Source: Paenibacillus bouchesdurhonensis
GTDB lineage: Bacteria > Bacillota > Bacilli > Paenibacillales > Paenibacillaceae
Direction: 5' to 3'
DNA length: 64,000 nt
Assembly (NCBI RefSeq): GCF_900155685.1
Contig: NZ_LT732547.1
Coordinates: 331,648 to 395,647, forward strand
Shown: piece after piece, positions 18,670 to 26,243 of the stretch
How the letters are laid out: every line of letters starts with the position of its first letter
How positions within the stretch are numbered: the first letter of the stretch is position 1
The notes under the pieces: generated by a model
The model's database searches: none
The model's input: the letters and a program-made list of their open reading frames with translations, nothing else
Told to the model about the DNA's origin: nothing
Position numbers and translations under genes: made by a program

Positions 18670-19551
18670 GTGGACAAGGTGCTCTCAAATAAAAAGATAA
18701 TTGCACTCTATGTACTGCCATCACTGCTACTCATTTTAGGCGTCGTTTACATTCCAATCCTACTTACCGGCTACTACGGATTGAATAAGTGGAATGGAAT
18801 CAGTGCCATGGAATTCATCGGCATGGAAAACTATCTGGCTCTAGCGAAGGATAGCGCATTCTGGAGTAGTGCTTGGCACTCGCTTCTGCTAGCTTTGTTC
18901 TCCACACTTAGCCTCGTTATTTATTTAGCTGTAGCTATGGTTCTTGCTACCCGTATTAAGGGGGCGAACCTGTTTCGTAAAATTTATCTCATTCCGATGC
19001 TGTTGTCATCGGTTGCGATCGCGCAATTGTGGCTTAAAATTTACCACCCGACAAACGGGATTGTAAACAGCTTCTTGGAATCTATTGGTTTCGCTAATCC
19101 TCCTGCATGGCTCGCAGAGACATCATTGGTATTGCCTGCTCTTTTTATTCCGATTCTGTGGCAATATGCAGGTTTCTATATTTTGATCTACTATGCAGCT
19201 CTGAAGAATATTCCGGCATCCCTTGAGGAGGCGGCGAAGATCGACGGTGCCAATGCACTGCAAATCGCCTGGAAAATCAAGCTTCCGCTTGCGATGGAAG
19301 TGATCAAGGTGACGATCGTTCTTGCCGTAGTCGGGTCACTGAAATACTTCGACCTGATTTACGTCATGACCGATGGAGGACCTAACGGAGCCAGTGAGGT
19401 TATGGCCTCCTACATGTATCGCGTAGCTTTCCGAGCCCATGATTTCGGCTACGGTAGCGCGATCGGTTTCTTCCTGCTTGTGATTTGTCTTATCATTACG
19501 TGGATTATTCGTAAATTAACCGCTACTAAAGATACCATTCAATATTCCTAA
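18670..19551 (+). CDS. Sugar ABC transporter permease 1 (MalF-like)
   Basis: 293 residues with six membrane helices. The coupling EAA motif reads LEEAAKIDGANALQIAWKIKLP, the site that contacts the ATPase. GTG 18670 is chosen because AAAGGAG ends 9 nt before it; the longer reading from 18589 includes untypical residues. It lies 113 nt after the binding-protein gene. No ATPase gene is in the operon, so a shared MsmX-type ATPase elsewhere is expected, as is usual in Bacillus and Paenibacillus. Confidence 0.9.
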   Translation: MDKVLSNKKIIALYVLPSLLLILGVVYIPILLTGYYGLNKWNGISAMEFIGMENYLALAKDSAFWSSAWHSLLLALFSTLSLVIYLAVAMVLATRIKGANLFRKIYLIPMLLSSVAIAQLWLKIYHPTNGIVNSFLESIGFANPPAWLAETSLVLPALFIPILWQYAGFYILIYYAALKNIPASLEEAAKIDGANALQIAWKIKLPLAMEVIKVTIVLAVVGSLKYFDLIYVMTDGGPNGASEVMASYMYRVAFRAHDFGYGSAIGFFLLVICLIITWIIRKLTATKDTIQYS

Positions 19552-19564
19552 GGAGGGACGCTTC

Positions 19565-20449
19565 ATGATATCTGGAACCGCGGGACAGCTTCAGGGCGGG
19601 CCGGCTAGCTCAGGGGCAACCCTTGGACGCAAACTAGGTTATGGTCTATTGTATATTATTTTGATTCTTGTGGCAGTTCTTCAAGTGCTGCCGCTAGTAT
19701 GGCTGTTGTTCTTCTCGCTAAAAAATAATCAGGAAGTGTTCAACCTCCCGCCTTTCTCGCTCCCTATGGATCCTAAATGGGAGAACTATTCAAAGGTATG
19801 GAGTGCGGGGAATATCAATGTGTACTTCTTGAACAGCGTATGGGTTACCGTGCTGGCGACCGCGCTGACGGTCATTCTGGGCAGCCTGGTCACGTATGCC
19901 GTGACGAGAATGAAGTGGAAGGGAAGCTCTTTCGTACTGGGCCTCTTCATGGTCGCGATGATGATTCCCGTTCACTCGACGCTTATTCCTTTGTTTAGCA
20001 TATATAACAAAATTGGTTTAACGGATCATCCGTTATCGCTTATATTTTCATATGTTGCATTCAATATGCCCATTACGATCATGATTTTGCTTGGCTTTTA
20101 CTATGCTTTGCCGCGTGAAGTAGAGGAGGCAGCGGTGATCGACGGGTGCTCTGTGAACCGAATGTTCGCACGAATCGTGCTCCCGATGACCAGCTCCGTA
20201 CTGGCGACGACGGCCATTATCAACATGATTTATAACTGGAACGAATTTATTTTCGTAAATACGTTCATCAGCTCGGATATCTACAAGACCTTGACGGTCG
20301 GCGTTCAGAACTTCATCGGTCAATATACGACGGATTGGGGTGCCATCGGTGCTACGCTTATGATTAGCATTCTGCCGATTCTGATCACCTTCCTGTTCCT
20401 TAGCGACAAGATTGTGGAAGGGATCGCTGCTGGATCGGTTAAGGGCTAA
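19565..20449 (+). CDS. Sugar ABC transporter permease 2 (MalG-like)
   Basis: 294 residues, six membrane helices. EAA motif EEAAVIDGCSVNRMFARIVLP near residue 190, and the C-terminus EGIAAGSVKG is typical for MalG-type permeases. AAGGAGG lies a few bases upstream, 13 nt from the stop of permease 1. It pairs with permease 1 to form the channel. The operon ends with a strong terminator directly after this gene. Confidence 0.92.
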   Translation: MISGTAGQLQGGPASSGATLGRKLGYGLLYIILILVAVLQVLPLVWLLFFSLKNNQEVFNLPPFSLPMDPKWENYSKVWSAGNINVYFLNSVWVTVLATALTVILGSLVTYAVTRMKWKGSSFVLGLFMVAMMIPVHSTLIPLFSIYNKIGLTDHPLSLIFSYVAFNMPITIMILLGFYYALPREVEEAAVIDGCSVNRMFARIVLPMTSSVLATTAIINMIYNWNEFIFVNTFISSDIYKTLTVGVQNFIGQYTTDWGAIGATLMISILPILITFLFLSDKIVEGIAAGSVKG

Positions 20450-20503
20450 GTTGAAATCGGCAGATTTGAGCGATATGCATTCCAACTACCGTAGAGTTAT
20501 TTC

Positions 20504-20534
20504 ACACCGCGCAGCTTCTAGTGCGCGGTGTTTT
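20504..20534 (+). terminator. Terminator of the sugar ABC operon
   Basis: ACACCGCGC (20504-20512) pairs perfectly with GCGCGGTGT (20523-20531), followed by TTTT. Confidence 0.85.
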
Positions 20535-20628
20535 GCTGTATGACGGCGGTCGGTCGGCCACATGAGCCAATATGCATTCGAACTACCGCCGGGATTCGGC
20601 GCAATGCTAGGTGCAGGTTCACATAGTT

Positions 20629-20686
20629 GTGCTGAGGTTATAAAGGTGGGGTAAGTAGTGTTGAGGCTATAAAAGTGCGGTAAGTA
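20629..20686. repeat. Two 29-bp tandem repeats
   Basis: GTGCTGAGGTTATAAAGGTG-type units at 20629-20657 and 20658-20686 differ at few positions, and a third partial copy begins at 20687. They lie at the left edge of a gene-free repeat block that runs from 20450 to 21918. Confidence 0.7.
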
Positions 20687-20752
20687 GTGTTAAGGCATAC
20701 TAAGAGCTCGTTAAGTTTTGTACGGAGGCATATAGCGTCCGAGCCACGCAGA

Positions 20753-21018
20753 GTCCATGTCCGTGCAACGAAGAGGCGAGGTACGAGCAATGACAAGTCC
20801 ATGTCCGTGTACAACACAGAGGCCAGGTACGCGCAATGACAAGTCCATGTCCGTGCAACGCAGAGGCCAGGTACGAGCAATGACAAGGTCATGTCTGTGC
20901 AACACAGAGGCCAGGTACGCGCAATGACAAGTCCATGTCCGTGCAACGCAGAGGCCAGGTACGCGCAATGACAAGTCCATGTCCGTGCAACGCAGAGGCC
21001 AGGTACGAGCAATGACAA
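20753..21018. repeat. Minisatellite: six tandem copies of a 44-bp unit
   Basis: Units at 20753-20796, 20797-20842 (46 bp, two extra bases), 20843-20886, 20887-20930, 20931-20974 and 20975-21018. They start GTCCATGTCCGTGCAAC, carry AGAGGCCAGGTACG and end AATGACAA. There is no spacer between copies, so this is not CRISPR. A decayed seventh copy follows. The unit length is not a multiple of three, yet two minus-strand frames stay open through it. No protein role is supported. Confidence 0.9.
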
Positions 21019-21184
21019 GCCACGTCCGAGCAATGCGCAAGCCATTTTGCTGCACGAGCAAATGAAGAAGCAACCAGCGTTCAAGCAATCGTGTCGGGTG
21101 GTCAGAAGAGCTTGACAAACCTAGGTTAGAGAGAGATAGGGAAAAGCTGGAGGTTTGAATAAGATATTGTTACATCTACAGCTG

Positions 21185-21220
21185 AATAAAGAGCCTGGGG
21201 CGAGCCCTAGGCTCTTTATT
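21185..21220. terminator. Orphan bidirectional hairpin
   Basis: AATAAAGAGCCT pairs perfectly with AGGCTCTTTATT, extended inside by GGG/CCC, with A and T tracts on both sides. A strong terminator on either strand, but no gene I can support ends here. It may mark a lost gene or an unannotated RNA within the repeat block. Confidence 0.65.
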
Positions 21221-21373
21221 CTCTTGGGGAGCGGATTAACATAGGGATGAATGTGGGCTATACAGTGTAAACTGCTGCGAGCAGTAAGTTGTAATGTTCT
21301 AGATGAATGCACGAAACAGTAGCAGTGTGGTATAGAGCGGCAGTGAGGTATCCAATACTAAGAGCGCAGCTTG

Positions 21374-21558
21374 CTAACGGTTATAAGTTCCGCTATTGCT
21401 CCATAATGCGCGGATTTATAGATCTAACGGATGCCGTAGCCCTTATTGAGCCTAACCACCCTGAAAATAGGATGATTAAGGGCGAATAGCGGCTCTGAGA
21501 TCCGTTAAAGTTGTAAAAAGCTTTGTTTTGCAACAATAACGTTATCTGTATCCGTTAG
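21374..21558. repeat. Nested palindromic element with TAACGG half-sites
   Basis: Outer arms begin CTAACGG at 21374 and end ATCCGTTAG at 21558; inner arms begin CTAACGGAT at 21424 and end ATCCGTTA at 21507. The inner arms pair imperfectly over about 24 bp, including AGCC/GGCT and TATT/AATA. This looks like a MITE- or REP-like intergenic element. It encodes no protein I can support. Confidence 0.6.
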
Positions 21559-21697
21559 GATTCAGTAGAGCAGCCCAGATGCCAATCGATGTACCGCAAG
21601 AACGCCTCAGGGCGCCGAATTGTTGTTCGGCATGCTGGTAGTCGGCCCTGTTGCGGGAAGATATCGGCATACAGGGAATATTAGTGTAGTTAATCGC

Positions 21698-21850
21698 AGC
21701 AATATACAAGCGACACACAAGCAGCGTACGAGCAACGAACAAGCAACGGACGGACAGCGTACAAATGGTGTACAAGCAATATACAAGCGACACACAAGCA
21801 GCGTACGAGCAACGAACAAGCAACGGATGACAGCGTACAAGCGGTGTACA
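21698..21850. repeat. Two 76-77-bp direct repeats
   Basis: Copies at 21698-21774 and 21775-21850 are nearly identical, each starting AGCAATATACAAGCGACAC. They contain GTACGAGCAACGAACAAG, close to GTACGAGCAATGACAAG of the 44-bp minisatellite 700 bp upstream, which suggests a common origin. Internally they show shorter AGCAACG-like periodicity. No gene here. Confidence 0.8.
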
Positions 21851-21870
21851 AGCAACGAGCAATCACAACA

Positions 21871-21911
21871 ACAGGCCGCGTTTGGGATACCCTGTCCCTG
21901 ACGCGGCCTGT
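21871..21911 (-). terminator. Terminator of the GH43 gene
   Basis: ACAGGCCGCGT (21871-21881) pairs perfectly with ACGCGGCCTGT (21901-21911); it lies 8 bp after the minus-strand stop at 21919. The T-run is poor (TTGTTGT). Confidence 0.65.
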
Positions 21912-21918
21912 CATTAAA

Positions 21919-23526
21919 TTAATTGTTCTTGTAAATGAAATAGTCGAAGTCGGCTGGCTCGTTCTGGCCGGAGGTATCCTGGCATTGCATGCCTACGAAT
22001 GCTCCTGTAAAGAACCCTCCGCCTTGGATGTAATCGTCGGACAGCTTATAAGAATAGAAGTTGACCGGGATGACAGTCCAATCCTCTCCATCGAAGGAGT
22101 AGGAGTAACGGTACACATCTGTTTCTACATCTACGCGCAAGTACACATATTCAACATCCGCAGGAACTGCGATTTCATTGCCTTGCAGCGGGGCAGAGAA
22201 CGTAAAGTTGTCGCAAACGACGAGTTCCAGAATTCTTCCCTTGTCTTCGTTCCAGGAGATTTGGCAGGAAGTCCAGTTCTGCGTGTTATAGTAATTCACT
22301 AATCCTGCCGACTGCTGGAAGGTTGTTGGATTGAACGCTACCTTCGTTTCCGCAGTGAAATTGAAATGCTGCCAGCGTCTCGCAATGAATGCCTGCGTAA
22401 ATTTGGATGTCAGCGATTCTTTACCGTACAGGCGCAGATGCCCTGGCTTGTCGGTTAGCGATACAATATTGTCGCCCAGCGGAATCCGTAAGCTTTGGAA
22501 GTGCAGATTCTGCTTGTCGCTGTCAAAATCGTCCTTCTCCGGGAAGTCCGGCTCCCATTTTACTTCCGGAATGTTAGGCCCTTCGATTTGCAGGGAAGGC
22601 TGGTTGCCGCCCACAACGTATGGCCAGTCATTCTTCCATTCCAGGCGCTGAATAGCTGTCTCTCTGCCAAGTGGGCAGAAACCGCGAGGATCAAGCAGCG
22701 GCTGACCTTCCCGGGACAGCGGTCTTCCCGTTAAGTGAACGAGGAACCATTCGTCGGTATGCGTCTGCACGATCGAAGCATGTCCAGCCTTTTGCAGCGG
22801 ATTACGCGGTACGGAGAACGACGAGATAAGCGGGTTCTCTGGATGTACTTCGTAAGGGCCACGTAAGTTTTTGGAACGGGCAATCGTAGCGCAGTGGTCA
22901 TACTTGGTGCCGCCTTCAGCCGTAAGCAGGTAGTAATATCCATTTAATTTATATAGGTGTGGCGCTTCCGTCAGCTTGATATCGGTTCCTTTAAAAATAA
23001 TCTCTCTGTCGCCGACCAGCTTCCGCTCGCTGGCACTATATTCTTGGAGCACGATGCCGTAGAAGCTGTGGTGACCGACACGCTGATCCCACAGCATGTT
23101 GACCAAGTACTTTTTCCCGTCTTCATCATGGAATAACGAAGGATCGAAGCCCGAGCTGTTCAAGTAAATCGGCTCTGACCATTCGCCGTCGATCGTGTCG
23201 CAGGTAACGAGGTAGTTATGGCAATCCTTCCATTGTCCGTCTGTTACTTTAACATCGGTGTAAATCAGCCAGAATTGACCATCAGCGTAGGACAACTGAG
23301 GTGCCCAAATCCCGCCGGAGTCCGGATTCCCCATCATGTTGAGCTGGCTCAGGCGATTCAATGGTCTGGTGACCAATCTCCAGTTCTTCAAATCCTTCGA
23401 GTGGTAAATGCCCACGCCGGGGAACCATTCAAAGGTGGATACAGCAATATAATAGTCCTCGCCTACGCGGCAAATGCTAGGGTCTGGATTAAAGCCTGTC
23501 AAAATCGGGTTTTGAATTGTAGCCAT
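21919..23526 (-). CDS. xynB: GH43 beta-xylosidase
   Basis: 535 residues, no signal peptide, so cytosolic. Beta-propeller GH43 domain (about 1-310) plus a C-terminal beta-sandwich (about 340-535), as in XynB enzymes of about 533 residues. The catalytic triad is visible at the expected places: base D15 in GFNPDPSI, D128 in GFDPSLF and acid E187 in LTEAPHLYK. It should release xylose from short xylo-oligosaccharides, possibly with arabinofuranosidase side activity. It is divergent from an AraC regulator 230 bp away, its likely controller. The ABC transporter 1.5 kb away may supply its substrate. Confidence 0.92.
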   Translation of the reverse strand: MATIQNPILTGFNPDPSICRVGEDYYIAVSTFEWFPGVGIYHSKDLKNWRLVTRPLNRLSQLNMMGNPDSGGIWAPQLSYADGQFWLIYTDVKVTDGQWKDCHNYLVTCDTIDGEWSEPIYLNSSGFDPSLFHDEDGKKYLVNMLWDQRVGHHSFYGIVLQEYSASERKLVGDREIIFKGTDIKLTEAPHLYKLNGYYYLLTAEGGTKYDHCATIARSKNLRGPYEVHPENPLISSFSVPRNPLQKAGHASIVQTHTDEWFLVHLTGRPLSREGQPLLDPRGFCPLGRETAIQRLEWKNDWPYVVGGNQPSLQIEGPNIPEVKWEPDFPEKDDFDSDKQNLHFQSLRIPLGDNIVSLTDKPGHLRLYGKESLTSKFTQAFIARRWQHFNFTAETKVAFNPTTFQQSAGLVNYYNTQNWTSCQISWNEDKGRILELVVCDNFTFSAPLQGNEIAVPADVEYVYLRVDVETDVYRYSYSFDGEDWTVIPVNFYSYKLSDDYIQGGGFFTGAFVGMQCQDTSGQNEPADFDYFIYKNN

Positions 23527-23757
23527 GCTTCTTCTCCTTTAACATGTTATTTGTTTTAAAAAAGTGGGAGCTTGAATTGAGGTTCACAAAGATAAATTAC
23601 CCATTTCCTTTTGAAGGATGTCAGGGTTCTATCCATGTTATAATAACTATATTGTATCAATGTTACTTGGATGATCCCATATCCATTGCATGTTGATATT
23701 TATCCAAATCGATCAAGTTGAATGTTAGCATTTATTATCCAAAAGGGGGCACGAAAA

Positions 23758-24642
23758 ATGGAGGTAAAAATGGAGCGCATACGAAGAGAAATGATGCTTC
23801 CCGACATGGAGTCCACCTTTCGCGTGTTTGCAGCCCACTGGCGAACAGTTGACCCGGATTGGAAGTTCCCCTCGCATAAGCATCCGCTATTTGAGGTGAA
23901 TTTAGTCCTTTCGGGTACGCAGGAAATGATCGTGAACCGGACAGTATATGTGCAACGGCCGGGTGATCTCCTTTTGCTGGGGCCTGACGATGTTCATGAA
24001 AGCCGAGTGCTCGGCGGTGAAGAAATGACGTATTATTGCTTGCACTTTGACGTCGATGAGATAGCGTTTCGCGAGCTACTATATCGTAAAGAGGCCTGCT
24101 ATCATGCCTCGGAAAGCGAATTGGCGTCTACGATTCGGCCTGCACTCGATAAACTGATTGCATTGACGTCGGAGGAGGCGGTCGTCCGCGTCGAATCCCG
24201 TATGGCAGCCCTTTCGGCAATATTCGAGCTTTTTGCAGGAATGAGCGGAACGCTTAGCAAACGGGTTGGAGATGGGCCTCCGTCACGAATGTCGCATACT
24301 GCATCTCAGGTGGCTGCCCTGCTGGAGCAAGCTGTGGATGAGACTGCGGATGGGAGCAGAGAGGGACGGGAAATGGAGACGATCGAGTCGATCGCTGCGG
24401 CGGTAGGCTATAGTACGTCTTCCATCAATCGGATGTTCACATCTGTATTCGGCGTATCGCCTCGTCAATATATGTCCAACTTAATGCTGAAAAAGTCCAA
24501 GCTGCTGCTCATGGATCCCGAGCTGACGATCGAGGATATTTCCAGCAGGCTTGGTTACAAAAACATTGCTCATTTCAGCCGCCAGTTTAAGCGCTGGACT
24601 GGTGAATCGCCAAGCAGTTTTCGCGCTCGTTTTCACACATAG
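23758..24642 (+). CDS. AraC-family regulator (likely of the xylosidase)
   Basis: 294 residues. N-terminal cupin-like sensing region (SHKHPLFEVNLVLSG, RPGDLLLLGPDDVHES) and a C-terminal AraC HTH (about 200-292; IESIAAAVGYSTSSINRMF and IEDISSRLGYKNIAHFSRQFK). The cupin histidine pattern fits direct binding of a sugar. ATG 23758 has GGGGG 8 nt upstream; ATG 23770 is a possible alternative. It is divergent from the GH43 gene, so it probably activates it on xylo-oligosaccharide or xylose. Target inferred from position. Confidence 0.87.
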   Translation: MEVKMERIRREMMLPDMESTFRVFAAHWRTVDPDWKFPSHKHPLFEVNLVLSGTQEMIVNRTVYVQRPGDLLLLGPDDVHESRVLGGEEMTYYCLHFDVDEIAFRELLYRKEACYHASESELASTIRPALDKLIALTSEEAVVRVESRMAALSAIFELFAGMSGTLSKRVGDGPPSRMSHTASQVAALLEQAVDETADGSREGREMETIESIAAAVGYSTSSINRMFTSVFGVSPRQYMSNLMLKKSKLLLMDPELTIEDISSRLGYKNIAHFSRQFKRWTGESPSSFRARFHT

Positions 24643-24758
24643 GTCTTAATGTCTAATTTTGGGTATAACATTTACAGAAGTAAAAATATAACATATACTC
24701 CTTACAGTTTGAGCCTATAAGCAGGGATTTATTTATAAAGTAAGGAGTGATTTTATCT

Positions 24759-25889
24759 TTGGATCAAACTTCAATTACAAATGCATCAGTGACAGACGAA
24801 AGCGCAAGTTCTAACCTCAGTTCAAATTCCTCGGGGCCTCCTCCATGGGGGAAGTATACGGGCTTTCCAGTCCAACCGGGTGGTACATTCCCTTCCGTTC
24901 CAGAACTGATCGTGTACAGCTATAGTTCATCCATTGTTTTTAGGCGCTGGGCTGCTACGATACTAGATGTTCTAGTTTTGGCAGGCTTATACGGTACAGC
25001 TATCTTTTTTAATAGCAATATTCTGTTTTACCTCGTTCTCGGATTCACTCTGCTGTATTATCTGCTGCTGGAGGGCTTTACCGGCCATACGGCTGGTAAA
25101 TACATCCTGCGTATTCAGGTTGTGCGTGAGGACGGAAGGCCTCCCGGATTTGTAAAATCCCTTATACGAACGTTACTGAGGATTGTAGATACGAACCCTG
25201 GACTATTAGGCGGCTTGCCAGCCGGGATTTGTGCTTTGGTGACGAAGAAGAAGCAGCGGTTAGGAGATATGGCAGCAAATACATATGTAATAAAAGTAGC
25301 CGATTCGCACGCTATAAAGCCGCCAAGTCGTAGAACGAAGATGACATTAGCCGTTATATTTTTTACCATTATTTTATTTGCGGCAGTGCCGAACGTAATT
25401 GCTTGGACGACAACCGGTTATCCTGAAACCCAACCCAAAACTGTTATACATATGAGTGAAGATGGTAAGTTTCAGATCATGGATCGAAGCAGCCTGAAGC
25501 GTGATTCTTCGGGGGCGGCTGAGCTCGGCGCCAATTTAGCGTTATCCAATGCGTTAAACACGAGACATATCGTCGTATTCACGTATTCCAAAGAGGAGAT
25601 AGGAACGGAGCATACTTTGGAGGATTTTTATCTAGAGATGCAGGATCTGCTGCGCGATAATGTGACATCTGGTTTTCAGGAGAGGAAATTCGCCGTAGAC
25701 AGTGGACTCGGATATGAGATGACTTATCAGCAGACTATTGATGGAGAACCTTATATGTATATCGCGGGTTATGTGGAGACCTCGGAACATTTTCATGAAG
25801 TTACCGCTATCATGGACGTAAGGAATTATGAGAAATACGGGGCTGAGCTCCGTGCAGCCATAGCAACGTTTAGGGAAGTAGATCCATAA
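24759..25889 (+). CDS. RDD-family membrane protein with C-terminal domain (copy 2)
   Basis: 376 residues, a paralogue of the protein at 13350. A Ser/Pro-rich N-terminal tail (about 1-50), an RDD domain (FRRWAATILDVLVL, GHTAGKYILRIQVV, KQRLGDMAANTYVI), one more helix at about 200-220, then an outward domain starting HMSEDGKFQIMD, which matches HISHNGKFKI of copy 1. As in copy 1, an AAGGAG overlaps an in-frame GTG (24747), and a TTG (24759) lies 11 nt downstream; I take the TTG. Function unknown. Confidence 0.75.
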   Translation: MDQTSITNASVTDESASSNLSSNSSGPPPWGKYTGFPVQPGGTFPSVPELIVYSYSSSIVFRRWAATILDVLVLAGLYGTAIFFNSNILFYLVLGFTLLYYLLLEGFTGHTAGKYILRIQVVREDGRPPGFVKSLIRTLLRIVDTNPGLLGGLPAGICALVTKKKQRLGDMAANTYVIKVADSHAIKPPSRRTKMTLAVIFFTIILFAAVPNVIAWTTTGYPETQPKTVIHMSEDGKFQIMDRSSLKRDSSGAAELGANLALSNALNTRHIVVFTYSKEEIGTEHTLEDFYLEMQDLLRDNVTSGFQERKFAVDSGLGYEMTYQQTIDGEPYMYIAGYVETSEHFHEVTAIMDVRNYEKYGAELRAAIATFREVDP

Positions 25890-25922
25890 GTTGAATTTGT
25901 ATCTATGATATATGTTATATTC

Positions 25923-25955
25923 ATAAACCTCCAATTGAAATGGGGGTTTATTTCG
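25923..25955 (+). terminator. Terminator after RDD copy 2
   Basis: ATAAACCTCC pairs with GGGGGTTTAT (one G-T), then ATTTCG. The remaining intergenic DNA to 26243 is AT-rich and shows no further gene. Confidence 0.65.
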
Positions 25956-26243
25956 TATGAATATTAAAGAATGATTTGTTTTCGTAAGAGATATGGGTTG
26001 GTATATTTGTCATAGGCTATATGTACTAAAATTGTGTTGATTTGAGCAGGAGAATTTAGGAGGATGTAGAATTATTAAGTTTATAGAATTGAAGGAACTA
26101 ACAGTTATGGTGAATTAAATAAACATTGGAAGCCGTGGGGATCTTCGCGGTTTCGATATAAGACGTTAAGTATTAAAAGTACCAAAAAAGTCAAGAGTTT
26201 ATAGCCCTTAATAGAATACATAATTGTTTAGGAGAGTGTTTTT

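Noticed and set aside
20753-21018. CRISPR array
   Set aside because: Copies are contiguous with no unique spacers between them and no cas genes nearby.
20638-21118. Two overlapping minus-strand frames of 135 and 148 codons with repeated LVIARTWPL-like residues
   Set aside because: They are produced by the 44-bp minisatellite, which is open in two frames; no ribosome site, no domain, and the peptides repeat only because the DNA does.
21307-21489. 60-codon ORF on the plus strand
   Set aside because: It lies across the nested palindromic element, lacks a ribosome site and has no recognisable features.
21542-21914. Several minus-strand frames rich in Cys/Leu/Val (ARTLLVCRLY-like)
   Set aside because: Translations of the 76-77-bp direct repeats; no start signals and overlapping frames.
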